From an uncultured Lachnospiraceae bacterium (GTDB lineage Bacteria > Bacillota > Clostridia > Lachnospirales > Lachnospiraceae), in assembly GCA_934418125.1 (NCBI GenBank), contig CAKRWT010000020.1, positions 1-46,609 on the forward strand: DNA of 46,609 nucleotides, in the 5' to 3' direction. The position numbers and the translations under genes were made by a program. Under the pieces are notes generated by a model. The model saw only the letters and a list, made by a program, of their open reading frames with translations. It was not told where the DNA came from and did no database searches. This document shows, in pieces, positions 34,067-42,498 of the stretch; the first letter of the stretch is position 1, and each line of letters begins with the position of its first letter.

Positions 34067-34122
34067 AGAACGAGGACGTTCTTATTGCGAAAGTGCAAAT
34101 AAGGATGTCCTTTTGCGCGTTT
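34067..34122 (+). promoter_or_regulatory. Structured glnA leader, candidate ANTAR-controlled attenuator
   Basis: Two exclusive folds are visible. Fold A is one long hairpin, 34074-34088 with 34095-34110 (about 15 pairs, two G-U wobbles, one bulged A, loop GAAAGT), followed by TTTTGCGCGTTT; this resembles a weak intrinsic terminator. Fold B has two small hairpins. P1 is AGAAC (34067-34071)/GTTCT (34078-34082) around GAGGAC. P2 is 34095-34104/34109-34116, with AAGG/CCTT closing ATGT. Both loops fit G-A-N-G-N-C if the closing G-C is counted as loop. Tandem six-base-loop hairpins competing with a terminator are the known target type of ANTAR proteins, and one is encoded after glnA. The first loop base is G where the published consensus has A. 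Confidence 0.55.
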
Positions 34123-34181
34123 ATGGGATAAAAACGATAGTTACGATAAAATAGCATGGATAAACAGAAAGGAAAGAGGCT

Positions 34182-35516
34182 ATGAGAAAGAATTATACGA
34201 AACAGGACATCATACAGTTAGTTGAGGATGAAGACGTAGAATTTATCCGCCTGCAGTTTACAGATATTTTCGGTAATCTGAAAAATGTGGCGATTACAGC
34301 AAGTCAGTTAGAGAAAGCACTGGATAACGAGTGTATGTTTGATGGCTCTTCCATTGAAGGATTTGCAAGAATCGAAGAGTCGGATATGTATCTGTATCCG
34401 GATTTCAGCACTTTGGAGATTTTCCCCTGGAGACCCCAGCAGGGAAAGGTAGCCCGCCTTATCTGTGACGTGTATCGTCCGAATGGGCAGCCCTTTGAAG
34501 GAGATCCACGCTATATTCTGAAACGGGCGATTGCCGAAGCAAAGGAAATGGGTTACACCTTTGAGGTAGGACCGGAATGCGAATTTTTCCTGTTTAATAC
34601 GGATGAAAATGCCATGCCTACCACCATTACCCATGAGAAGGCAGGATACTTCGATTTAGGACCGATGGACTTTGGGGAGAATGCCAGAAGAGATATGGTA
34701 CTTACCCTGGAGGAAATGGGATTTGTCATCGAAGCTTCCCACCATGAGGTAGCACCGGCGCAGCATGAGATAGATTTCCGTTATGACGAAGCCCTGGCAA
34801 CTGCCGACAACATTATGACCTTCAAGCTGGCAGTTAAGACCATTGCCCGCAGACACGGACTGCATGCAACCTTTATGCCGAAGCCGAAGTATGGCGTGAA
34901 TGGCTCCGGTATGCACATCAATATGTCCCTTTCGAAGGACGGAAAAAATATTTTTGCCAAAGAAGGGGATAAACTAGGTCTGAGCGAGGAAGCCTATTAT
35001 TTCATTGGTGGTATTATGAAACACATGAAAGGCATGACTGCCATTACCAATCCACTGGTAAACTCCTATAAAAGACTGGTGCCGGGTTACGAAGCACCTG
35101 TCTACATTGCATGGAGTGCAACCAACAGAAGCCCGCTGATTCGGATTCCGGCTTCCCATGGGGAAGGCACCAGAATCGAACTGCGCTGCCCTGACCCGTC
35201 AGCGAACCCTTATCTGGCACTGGCAGTATGCCTGCGGGCAGGCTTAGACGGCATTAAGAACCGAATCACACCTCCGGACAGTGTAGACTGCAATATTTTC
35301 CAGATGAGCGAGGCAGAGAAACAGGAGCGCGGCATCGAAGAGATTCCGGGCACTCTGATTGAAGCGCTTTATGATATGGAAGCAGACCCGTTTATCCAGG
35401 ACGTATTGGGCGATCATGCTTACGAAAAATATATTTCTGCGAAAAAGGATGAATGGTATCGCTACCGCTGTCAGGTAACGGACTGGGAAGTAAACGAGTA
35501 CCTGAATGTATTTTAA
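34182..35516 (+). CDS. glnA: Glutamine synthetase, type I (GSI-alpha)
   Basis: The 444-residue enzyme forms glutamine from glutamate, ammonia and ATP as a dodecamer. The N-terminal [16 protein letters not shown] and the latch DGSSIEGF (about 51-58) are present. The catalytic core shows [50 protein letters not shown] and [12 protein letters not shown]. The length of ~444 and the lack of the ~25-residue insertion and adenylylation Tyr segment place it in the feedback-regulated GSI-alpha group of Firmicutes. AAAGG/AGAGG precede the ATG. A promoter and structured leader lie upstream and an ANTAR regulator gene 89 bases downstream, pointing to nitrogen control by antitermination. Confidence 0.96.
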   Translation: MRKNYTKQDIIQLVEDEDVEFIRLQFTDIFGNLKNVAITASQLEKALDNECMFDGSSIEGFARIEESDMYLYPDFSTLEIFPWRPQQGKVARLICDVYRPNGQPFEGDPRYILKRAIAEAKEMGYTFEVGPECEFFLFNTDENAMPTTITHEKAGYFDLGPMDFGENARRDMVLTLEEMGFVIEASHHEVAPAQHEIDFRYDEALATADNIMTFKLAVKTIARRHGLHATFMPKPKYGVNGSGMHINMSLSKDGKNIFAKEGDKLGLSEEAYYFIGGIMKHMKGMTAITNPLVNSYKRLVPGYEAPVYIAWSATNRSPLIRIPASHGEGTRIELRCPDPSANPYLALAVCLRAGLDGIKNRITPPDSVDCNIFQMSEAEKQERGIEEIPGTLIEALYDMEADPFIQDVLGDHAYEKYISAKKDEWYRYRCQVTDWEVNEYLNVF

Positions 35517-35605
35517 AGGATACAGGAGCCGGAAAACGTATCAGGCGTTTTCCGGGGAAGGAAACGACAGCGTAAGGGAAGAAAAGCAGCAAAGGAGGTG
35601 AGCGT

Positions 35606-36154
35606 GTGATTAATATCATAGTGGTATTGCCAAAGCTAGAAGATGCCAAGGGAATCCGTGGTGTACTGGTAAGAAGCGGATTCCAGGTAACGGCAGTCTG
35701 TACCACCGGTGCCCAGGCACTCAGCCAGTTGGACGATTTAAACGATGGTATTATTATCTGTGGCTATAAGCTGACGGATATGATATACAGTGAATTACAC
35801 GCCTGCCTGCCCCAGGGATTCGATATGCTCCTGATGGCATCCCAGAATCTGCTCAATGACTGCCTGGGTAATGATATCATGTGTCTTGCCATGCCCTTGA
35901 AAGTGCATGATTTGATTAACACCATAGATATGATGAGCCAGACCATCCTGCGCCGCCGTAAGAGGGCGAAACTGAAACCCAAGGAACGCAATCCGGAAGA
36001 AGTGGCGTTAATCAGAGAAGCCAAGGAACTTCTTATGAACCGTAACAACATGACAGAAGAAGAGGCACATCGTTATATCCAGAAGTGCAGCATGGACAGC
36101 AGTACCAATATGGTGGAAACGGCCCAGATGGTTCTGACCATGATGTGTGGATAG
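35606..36154 (+). CDS. ANTAR-domain RNA-binding antiterminator with pseudo-receiver (GlnR-type)
   Basis: The 182-residue protein has a receiver-like domain (1-115) and a C-terminal ANTAR domain (about 128-182: EEVALIREAKELLMNRNNM, EEEAHRYIQKCSMD, MVETAQMVL), which binds RNA hairpins and prevents termination. The receiver lacks its chemistry. The position of the phosphoacceptor Asp reads IIICGYKLTD, the acidic pair after strand 1 is absent (IIVVLPKLED), and the Lys-Pro near the end is MPLK. It therefore probably responds to a protein or ligand, not phosphate. The start is GTG at 35606 with a strong AGGAGGTG upstream. It lies 89 bases after glnA, as reported for a clostridial glnA-glnR pair, so the glnA leader is its likely target. 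Confidence 0.88.
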   Translation: MINIIVVLPKLEDAKGIRGVLVRSGFQVTAVCTTGAQALSQLDDLNDGIIICGYKLTDMIYSELHACLPQGFDMLLMASQNLLNDCLGNDIMCLAMPLKVHDLINTIDMMSQTILRRRKRAKLKPKERNPEEVALIREAKELLMNRNNMTEEEAHRYIQKCSMDSSTNMVETAQMVLTMMCG

Positions 36155-36328
36155 GAACGTTACAAAGAGCACTTTTTACATATCAGCATGCAGAGATTAC
36201 GCTTTTCTTGTAGCCAGGGTTTTGGTAAACTGGTAAGCAACAGGGAAAAGTAGTGAGCAATCGAAAGAAAGCAAGTAGTGAAAGAAAGTAAGGAAAGCAG
36301 AAAACAAGTGTGCGGAATGGAGGTTCCT
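36155..36328. other. Intergenic region with purine-rich direct repeats
   Basis: No gene or convincing terminator is seen. AAGTAGTGA occurs at 36248-36256 and 36273-36281, and GAAAGAAAG at 36263-36271 and 36280-36288. No lysine riboswitch core is recognisable in front of dapF. Confidence 0.4.
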
Positions 36329-37165
36329 ATGAAGTTTACAAAAATGGAAGGCTGTGGCAATGATTATGTCTATATTGATGGGGCAAGGGAGAGAATTGCG
36401 CCCGAAGAGAAGCCTGATTTCGTGAGAAGAGTCAGCGACAGACATTTTGGAATTGGTTCTGATGGTGTTATCTTTATCAATCCGTCAACGGAAGCGGATT
36501 TCGAGATGGAGATGTACAATGCGGATGGCACCAGGGCAGAGATGTGTGGCAATGGGATTCGGTGTGTGGCAAAATTTGTCTACGATAAAGGCCTGACCGA
36601 CAAATGTGACATTAGTGTCGTAAGTTGTGGTAAGATAAAGTACCTGAAACTTTTTCTCAAAGACGGAAAAGTTGACTGTGTCAAAGTGAACATGGGAGCA
36701 CCTGAGCTGGTGGCAGAGAACGTACCGGTAGTCTGTGAAAAAGAGCAGGCAGTGGACGAACCTATCACAGTGCTTGGAAAAGAATATAAAATGACATGCG
36801 TGTCAATGGGAAACCCCCATGCCGTAGTGTTTATGGATGATGTCGAGCATTTAAAGATAGAGAAAATCGGACCGCACTTCGAGAACCATGAGAGATTTCC
36901 GAAGCGAATCAATACAGAATTTGTAAAAATATTAGACCGTCAGACCGTGCAGATGCGTGTCTGGGAGCGGGGTACCGGAGAGACATTAGCCTGTGGAACG
37001 GGATGTTGTGCCACCGTGGTTGCCTGCGTTTTAAATGGTTTGACGGATGAAACGGTTACTGTTAAACTATTAGGTGGCGAAATTAAGATTACCTGGGACA
37101 GGGAAGAGAATCTTGTCTATATGACAGGACCGGCAACCACTGTCTTCGAGGGTGAGATAAACTAG
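36329..37165 (+). CDS. dapF: Diaminopimelate epimerase
   Basis: The 278-residue PLP-independent racemase converts LL- to meso-diaminopimelate for lysine and peptidoglycan. MKFTKMEGCGNDYVYID is the typical N-terminus. The two active-site Cys motifs are MCGNGIRC and ACGTGCCATVVA. The start is the ATG at 36329, five bases after GGAGG; the frame is open to 36278 but that extension is not conserved in style. The next gene makes its substrate, so dapF-dapL form one functional unit. Confidence 0.95.
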   Translation: MKFTKMEGCGNDYVYIDGARERIAPEEKPDFVRRVSDRHFGIGSDGVIFINPSTEADFEMEMYNADGTRAEMCGNGIRCVAKFVYDKGLTDKCDISVVSCGKIKYLKLFLKDGKVDCVKVNMGAPELVAENVPVVCEKEQAVDEPITVLGKEYKMTCVSMGNPHAVVFMDDVEHLKIEKIGPHFENHERFPKRINTEFVKILDRQTVQMRVWERGTGETLACGTGCCATVVACVLNGLTDETVTVKLLGGEIKITWDREENLVYMTGPATTVFEGEIN

Positions 37166-37212
37166 CATACAGAGGAACCAGAAATGGTATAGAATTGAGG
37201 AGGCAATGAAAC

Positions 37213-38433
37213 ATGGTCAAAGTAAATGACAATTATCTGAAATTACCAGGAAGTTACCTTTTCTCCACCATTGGTAAGAAGGTAAATGCCTATGCAGCAG
37301 CAAATCCTGATAAGAAGATTATCAGACTTGGTATCGGTGATGTTACCCAGCCACTTTCCCCTGCAGTAATCACAGCATTACACAGTGCAGTAGATGAGAT
37401 GGCAGATGCCAAAACATTCCGTGGATACGCACCGGATTTGGGCTATGAGTTTTTGCGCACAGCGATTGCAGAGAATGATTATAAGGCAAGAGGATGCCAG
37501 ATTGAGGCAGACGAGATTTTCGTATCAGATGGGGCGAAGTGTGATTCCGGCAACATCCAGGAAATCTTTGCGTTAGACAATAAGATTGCCGTATGTGATC
37601 CGGTATATCCTGTTTATGTTGACACGAATGTCATGGCAGGCAGGACAGGCACCTATGATGCTGCTACCGGAAACTGGAGTGACGTTATCTATATGCCTTG
37701 TACCGCAGAGAACAACTTCGCACCAGAACTTCCGAAGGAAGTGCCGGATTTAATCTACCTGTGCTTCCCGAACAACCCAACCGGTTCCACTATCACAAAG
37801 GCGCAGTTACAGGAGTGGGTTGACTATGCCAATAAGAACGGCTCTGTCATTATCTATGATGCAGCCTATGAAGCATACATATCGGAGGCAGATGTGCCGC
37901 ATACTATTTATGAGTGTGAGGGTGCCAGAACCTGTGCCATCGAGTTACGTTCTTTCTCCAAGAATGCAGGCTTTACCGGAGTGCGACTTGGCTTTACCGT
38001 CATCCCGAAAGAATTAAAGGTAGGGGACGTATCCCTTCACAGCCTCTGGGCAAGAAGACATGGAACCAAGTACAATGGTGCACCATATATTATCCAGAGA
38101 GCCGGAGAAGCAGTATACAGCGAAGCCGGTAAGAAAGAGACAAAGGAACTGGTAGCTTATTACATGAAAAACGCTGCCTATATTCTGGATGGCTTAAAGA
38201 GTGCCGGATTTACCGTATCCGGTGGTGTCAATGCACCTTATATCTGGCTGAAAGCACCAAACAACATGACCAGCTGGGAATTCTTTGACTATCTGTTGGA
38301 GAATGCCAACGTAGTAGGTACACCAGGCTCCGGATTCGGACCAAGCGGTGAGACATACTTCCGTCTGACAGCGTTTGGCAGCTATGAGAATACCGTAGAA
38401 GCAGTAGACCGTTTAAAGAAACTGTCCTTCTAG
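37213..38433 (+). CDS. dapL: LL-diaminopimelate aminotransferase
   Basis: This 406-residue fold-type I PLP enzyme converts tetrahydrodipicolinate directly to LL-diaminopimelate, bypassing the succinylase or acetylase route. The N-terminus [24 protein letters not shown] and [12 protein letters not shown] are diagnostic of Dap[22 protein letters not shown] and the Lys motif [16 protein letters not shown] complete the active site. GGAGG precedes the ATG. It is found in many Lachnospiraceae, plants and Chlamydia. It follows dapF by 47 bases. Confidence 0.95.
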   Translation: MVKVNDNYLKLPGSYLFSTIGKKVNAYAAANPDKKIIRLGIGDVTQPLSPAVITALHSAVDEMADAKTFRGYAPDLGYEFLRTAIAENDYKARGCQIEADEIFVSDGAKCDSGNIQEIFALDNKIAVCDPVYPVYVDTNVMAGRTGTYDAATGNWSDVIYMPCTAENNFAPELPKEVPDLIYLCFPNNPTGSTITKAQLQEWVDYANKNGSVIIYDAAYEAYISEADVPHTIYECEGARTCAIELRSFSKNAGFTGVRLGFTVIPKELKVGDVSLHSLWARRHGTKYNGAPYIIQRAGEAVYSEAGKKETKELVAYYMKNAAYILDGLKSAGFTVSGGVNAPYIWLKAPNNMTSWEFFDYLLENANVVGTPGSGFGPSGETYFRLTAFGSYENTVEAVDRLKKLSF

Positions 38434-38501
38434 GATAACGGTTCCTGATGGCAAGTTCCGTTACCGGGACAGAAAAAATTGAATTTTTTTTCACACAGAG
38501 G

Positions 38502-38530
38502 TTGTAATTTGAAAGCCAGTGTGGTATATA
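38502..38530 (+). promoter_or_regulatory. SigA promoter of the aspS-gatCAB operon
   Basis: TTGTAA (38502-38507) and TATATA (38525-38530) have 17-base spacing, placing the start near 38537, just before the T-box leader. Confidence 0.6.
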
Positions 38531-38536
38531 AAAAAT

Positions 38537-38836
38537 ATCAAAAAACAAATGCATTGAAAGAGACTCACCTTATGAAAAGCGACAGGAATACGACGTCACC
38601 GACTGAGAGCGTTGTTTGTGGGAAGTAGGGATGGGAACACTCTGGAGCAGATTATCTGAACCGCCGGATGAAACATCCACGCTAGGGTAATACGTTACAC
38701 GCGTTAAGTGTTTGAGTGGGTAGAGCGAGGAAACACCTTGTTGGAGGTGTCGGTTTACCAATGCGGGTGGTACCGCGGATAACATAACTATCCGTCCCGG
38801 AATACATTTTAACCAATGTATTCCGGGACTTTTTTG
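38537..38836 (+). promoter_or_regulatory. T-box riboswitch (tRNA-sensing leader) of aspS-gatCAB
   Basis: The T-box sequence AATGCGGGTGGTACCGCGG is at 38760-38778. The terminator downstream is strong: 15-bp stem 38794-38808 with 38815-38829, then six T (38830-38835). The TATCC that follows the T-box forms the antiterminator base. Further hairpins upstream fit the long leader: GGATG/CATCC (about 38664-38676) and ACACCT/AGGTGT. The specifier codon could not be fixed by reading; an AAC (Asn) within CTGAACCGCC near 38655 is a candidate, and GAC also occurs. Uncharged tRNA-Asp or tRNA-Asn would be expected to turn on the operon. Variable base after TGG is T. Confidence 0.93.
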
Positions 38837-38904
38837 TTATAGCGGAGAGGAAAGTGCACGTACTTGTGCAGGGGTATCTCATCTCTGTAAAAAAAGTCCC
38901 GGGA
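38821..38904 (+). repeat. Terminator arm and its downstream complementary copy
   Basis: CCGGGACTTTTTT (38823-38835, the 3' arm plus U-tract of the T-box terminator) is perfectly complementary over 13 bases to AAAAAAGTCCCGG at 38890-38902. Two further positions extend it (one wobble). The 53-nt loop between contains a TGCAC/GTGCA hairpin. The copy lies 35 bases upstream of the aspS start. Confidence 0.75.
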
Positions 38905-38936
38905 TGCGCACAAAATGAATGGATAGGAGAAGAAAA

Positions 38937-40688
38937 ATGACAACAAAGAACATCTACAGAGACGTAACCTTACAGGCAGTCAGCGAAAGCGACATCGGCA
39001 AAGAAATCCGCGTGGCCGGATGGATAGAGAATATCCGTGACCATGGCGGCGTATCCTTCGTGGATTTACGTGACATGTACGGCGTATTACAGGTTGTTAT
39101 GCGTGACACTTCCCTTCTGGATGGCTTATCCAAAGAGATGAGCGTATCCATTGAGGGACTGATTGAGAAAAGAGATGAGGATACTTACAATCCAAGAATC
39201 CCTACCGGTACCATCGAATTAGAGGCGCACAAGGTAGATATTTTAGGAAAAGTATATAAGCAGCTTCCTTTCGAGGTAATGACCTCTAAGGAGACGAGGG
39301 AAGATTTACGGTTGAAATACCGTTATCTGGATTTGCGGAACCAGAAAGTAAAGGACAACATCATTTTCCGTTCCAAGGTAATCGCTTTCTTACGGGAAAA
39401 GATGACCGAGATGGGCTTTCTGGAAATCCAGACCCCGATTCTGTGTGCATCTTCCCCGGAGGGTGCAAGAGACTATATCGTACCGTCCAGAAAATACAAA
39501 GGCAAGTTCTATGCCTTACCACAGGCACCACAGCAGTATAAGCAGCTTCTGATGGTATCCGGTTTTGACAAATATTTCCAGATTGCACCGTGCTTCCGTG
39601 ATGAGGATGCCAGGGCAGACCGTTCCCCTGGAGAGTTCTATCAGTTAGATTTCGAGATGAGCTTTGCCACCCAGGAGGATGTATTCCGGGTAGGCGAGGA
39701 AGTGCTTTCTGCTACTTTTGAGAAATTTGCACCGGAAGGCTTTGAAGTAACCAAAGCACCTTATCCGATTATCAGTTATAAACAGGCAATGTTAGAGTTT
39801 GGTTCCGACAAGCCGGATTTAAGAAACCCGTTGCGCATCATTGATTTGACAGAGTTTTTCCAGGCATGTACCTTCAAGCCATTCCATGGAAGAACGGTTC
39901 GTGCCATTAAGGTTCATGCAGAGATGTCCAAGGGCTTCCATGAGAAGCTGTTGAAGTTTGCTACCGACATGGGTATGGGCGGACTTGGCTATCTGGAAGT
40001 GGCAGAGGATATGAGCTACAAGGGACCAATCGACAAGTTCATTCCGGAGGAGAAAAAGAGTGAACTGGCACAGCTGGCAGGTCTGGAAGCAGGGGACACC
40101 ATTTTCTTTATTGCAGACAAAGAAGAGAGGGCAGCTTACTATGCAGGACAGCTTCGTACCGAGTTAGGACAGAAACTGGATTTGATGGAAAAGAACGCAT
40201 ACCGGTTCTGCTATGTGAACGATTTCCCGATGTTCGAGTTAGACCCGGATACGAAGCAGATTGGATTTACCCATAATCCGTTTTCCATGCCGCAGGGTGG
40301 TCTGGAGGCACTGAACACGATGAATCCGTTAGATATTCTGGCATACCAGTATGATATCGTATGCAATGGTGTGGAGCTATCCTCCGGTGCAGTCCGTAAC
40401 CATGACATGGAGATTATGGTAAAAGCCTTCGAGATTGCAGGCTATGATGAAGAGACCTTAAAGAGCAAATTCGGGGCACTTTACAATGCCTTCCAGTTCG
40501 GAGCACCACCACACGCAGGTATGGCACCTGGTGTAGACCGTATGCTGATGTTGCTGCGGAATGAAGAAAACATCCGGGAGGTTATTGCATTCCCGATGAG
40601 TGGAACGGCACAGGATTTGATGTGCGGTGCGCCAAACGATGTAACAGAGCAGCAGCTTAGAGAAGTGCATATCAAGATTCGGGCATAG
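38937..40688 (+). CDS. aspS: Aspartyl-tRNA synthetase, bacterial type, probably non-discriminating
   Basis: The 583-residue class II synthetase has an OB-fold anticodon domain (1-110), motifs 2 and 3 (FRDEDARADRSPGEFYQLDFEMSF; PGVDRMLML) and the bacterial GAD insertion (about 290-420). In the anticodon domain the motif reads RDHGGVSF, with His where discriminating enzymes such as that of E. coli have Leu. That His is a known mark of AspRSs that also charge tRNA-Asn. The start is ATG 38937, six bases after AGGAGA; ATG 38919 has no site. It heads the operon with gatCAB, whose product would amidate Asp-tRNA(Asn). Confidence 0.95.
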   Translation: MTTKNIYRDVTLQAVSESDIGKEIRVAGWIENIRDHGGVSFVDLRDMYGVLQVVMRDTSLLDGLSKEMSVSIEGLIEKRDEDTYNPRIPTGTIELEAHKVDILGKVYKQLPFEVMTSKETREDLRLKYRYLDLRNQKVKDNIIFRSKVIAFLREKMTEMGFLEIQTPILCASSPEGARDYIVPSRKYKGKFYALPQAPQQYKQLLMVSGFDKYFQIAPCFRDEDARADRSPGEFYQLDFEMSFATQEDVFRVGEEVLSATFEKFAPEGFEVTKAPYPIISYKQAMLEFGSDKPDLRNPLRIIDLTEFFQACTFKPFHGRTVRAIKVHAEMSKGFHEKLLKFATDMGMGGLGYLEVAEDMSYKGPIDKFIPEEKKSELAQLAGLEAGDTIFFIADKEERAAYYAGQLRTELGQKLDLMEKNAYRFCYVNDFPMFELDPDTKQIGFTHNPFSMPQGGLEALNTMNPLDILAYQYDIVCNGVELSSGAVRNHDMEIMVKAFEIAGYDEETLKSKFGALYNAFQFGAPPHAGMAPGVDRMLMLLRNEENIREVIAFPMSGTAQDLMCGAPNDVTEQQLREVHIKIRA

Positions 40689-40706
40689 ACCAGAAAGGAC
40701 ACAGCA

Positions 40707-41003
40707 ATGGCAAATGTAATCAGTGACGAGACAATCGAATATGTTGGTATTCTGGCGAAGCTGGAACTGTCAGAGAAAGAAAAGGAACAGGCAAAGTCCG
40801 ACATGGGCAGGATGCTTGACTATATTGACAAACTGGGAGAGCTGGACACCGCAGGGGTAGAACCTATGTCCCATGTTTTCCCGGTACAGAATGTATTCCG
40901 TGAGGACGTTGTGACCAACGAAGATACAAGAGAGCAGCTTATGACGAATGCACCGGAGCAAAAGGACGGCATGTTCATGGTTCCGAGAACATTTGAAGCG
41001 TAA
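40707..41003 (+). CDS. gatC: Asp/Glu-tRNA amidotransferase subunit C
   Basis: The 98-residue protein has the GatC pattern: [60 protein letters not shown]. It is the small belt subunit that stabilises the GatA-GatB complex. AAAGGA precedes the ATG. It lies 18 bases after aspS and 12 before gatA. Confidence 0.95.
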   Translation: MANVISDETIEYVGILAKLELSEKEKEQAKSDMGRMLDYIDKLGELDTAGVEPMSHVFPVQNVFREDVVTNEDTREQLMTNAPEQKDGMFMVPRTFEA

Positions 41004-41015
41004 TGGAGGTGTCCC

Positions 41016-42467
41016 ATGAGTGTAATAGATATGACAGCGGTAGAGCTGGCAGCGGCAATCAAGGCTGGTAAGACAACGGCAGTGGAAGCTGCGCAGGCTA
41101 TGCTTGCCCGCATTGAGGAAAAGGATAAAGAATTAAACTGCTATGTGACCATCGATGCCGAAGGGGCACTGGCGCAGGCAAAAGAAATTCAGGCAAAAAT
41201 AGAAGCCGGGGAACTGGATGGGCCACTGGCAGGTGTCCCGGTAGCCATCAAAGACAATATGTGTACCGAAGGACTGCTGACAACCTGTTCTTCCAAAATC
41301 TTATATAATTTCGTGCCAACCTATTCAGCGGAAGCAGTACGGAACCTGCAGAAGGCAGGGGCAGTGATTCTGGGCAAAACCAATATGGATGAGTTTGCCA
41401 TGGGTTCCACAACAGAAACTTCTGCTTACGGCGTTACCAGAAATCCCTGGAACACAGAGCACGTACCGGGAGGTTCTTCCGGTGGCTCGGCAGCAGCCGT
41501 AGCGGCGAAGGAATGTTTCTATGCGCTGGGTTCCGATACCGGCGGCTCCATCAGACAGCCGGCATCCTACTGCGGTATGGTCGGCATGAAGCCAACCTAC
41601 GGAACCGTATCCCGTTACGGACTGATTGCCTATGGCTCCTCCTTAGACCAGATAGGACCACTGACAAAGGACGTGACCGACTGTGCTACTGTGCTGGAGG
41701 TTATTGCTTCCCATGATGAAAAGGATTCCACTTCCATTCCGAGGGAGGATACGGATTTTACAAAAGCCCTGAAAGAAGACGTGAAGGGAATGCGAATCGG
41801 AATCCCCAATGACTACTTTGGCGAAGGTCTGGACGGGGAAGTAAAAGAGGCAGTATTGCAGGCTGCCCGTGTCCTGGAAGAAAAGGGTGCCATCGTAGAG
41901 CACTTTGATTTAAGCCTGGTAGAATATGCGATTCCCACTTATTATACGATTGCGGCAGCCGAGGCAAGCTCCAACCTGGAGCGTTTCGATGGCATCAAAT
42001 ACGGCTATCGCACCCCGGAGTACAATGGGCTTCATAACATGTATAAGAAATCCCGTTCCGAAGGCTTCGGCGAGGAGGTAAAACGGCGTATTATGTTAGG
42101 TTCCTTCGTATTAAGTTCCGGTTATTACGATGCCTATTATCTGAAAGCCCTTCGGGTAAAGGCACTGATTAAGAAAGCTTTCGATGAAGCCTTTGCCAGA
42201 TATGATGTGATTTTAGGACCGGTGGCACCGACTACCGCACCAAAGCTTGGGAAAAGTCTGGCAGACCCGATTAAAATGTATCTGGGAGATATTTATACCA
42301 TCGCCGTGAATCTGGCAGGACTGCCGGGAATCAGTTTACCCTGCGGCAAAGACAGCAAGGGACTGCCGATAGGATTGCAGTTAATCGGCGACTGCTTCCA
42401 GGAGAAGAAACTGATACAGACTGCCTATACGTATGAGCAGGCAAGAGGTTGGTTTGGTTTAGCGTAG
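41016..42467 (+). CDS. gatA: Asp/Glu-tRNA amidotransferase subunit A
   Basis: The 483-residue amidase-signature subunit releases ammonia from glutamine. The catalytic Lys is in PVAIKDNMC (about 78-86), and the Ser-rich loop VPGGSSGGSAAAVAA with the downstream GSDTGGSIRQPA supplies the Ser-cisSer-Lys triad. Length is typical. GGAGG precedes the ATG. Ammonia is passed to GatB through the complex. Confidence 0.96.
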   Translation: MSVIDMTAVELAAAIKAGKTTAVEAAQAMLARIEEKDKELNCYVTIDAEGALAQAKEIQAKIEAGELDGPLAGVPVAIKDNMCTEGLLTTCSSKILYNFVPTYSAEAVRNLQKAGAVILGKTNMDEFAMGSTTETSAYGVTRNPWNTEHVPGGSSGGSAAAVAAKECFYALGSDTGGSIRQPASYCGMVGMKPTYGTVSRYGLIAYGSSLDQIGPLTKDVTDCATVLEVIASHDEKDSTSIPREDTDFTKALKEDVKGMRIGIPNDYFGEGLDGEVKEAVLQAARVLEEKGAIVEHFDLSLVEYAIPTYYTIAAAEASSNLERFDGIKYGYRTPEYNGLHNMYKKSRSEGFGEEVKRRIMLGSFVLSSGYYDAYYLKALRVKALIKKAFDEAFARYDVILGPVAPTTAPKLGKSLADPIKMYLGDIYTIAVNLAGLPGISLPCGKDSKGLPIGLQLIGDCFQEKKLIQTAYTYEQARGWFGLA

Positions 42468-42498
42468 AGCGCAGACGAGCGCGGAAATGAGGATGAGC

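Noticed and set aside
36155..36328. Lysine riboswitch before dapF-dapL
   Set aside because: No conserved lysine-riboswitch core or terminator could be found; the region holds only purine-rich repeats.
38435..38495. Terminator after dapL (TAACGG/CCGTTA with a distant T-run)
   Set aside because: The stem is six pairs with a 16-nt loop and the T-run is about 25 bases away, so it is not convincing.
38842..38936. tRNA gene or second T-box before aspS
   Set aside because: No cloverleaf and no second GGTGG-ACC motif; the segment holds only the complement of the terminator arm and a short hairpin.
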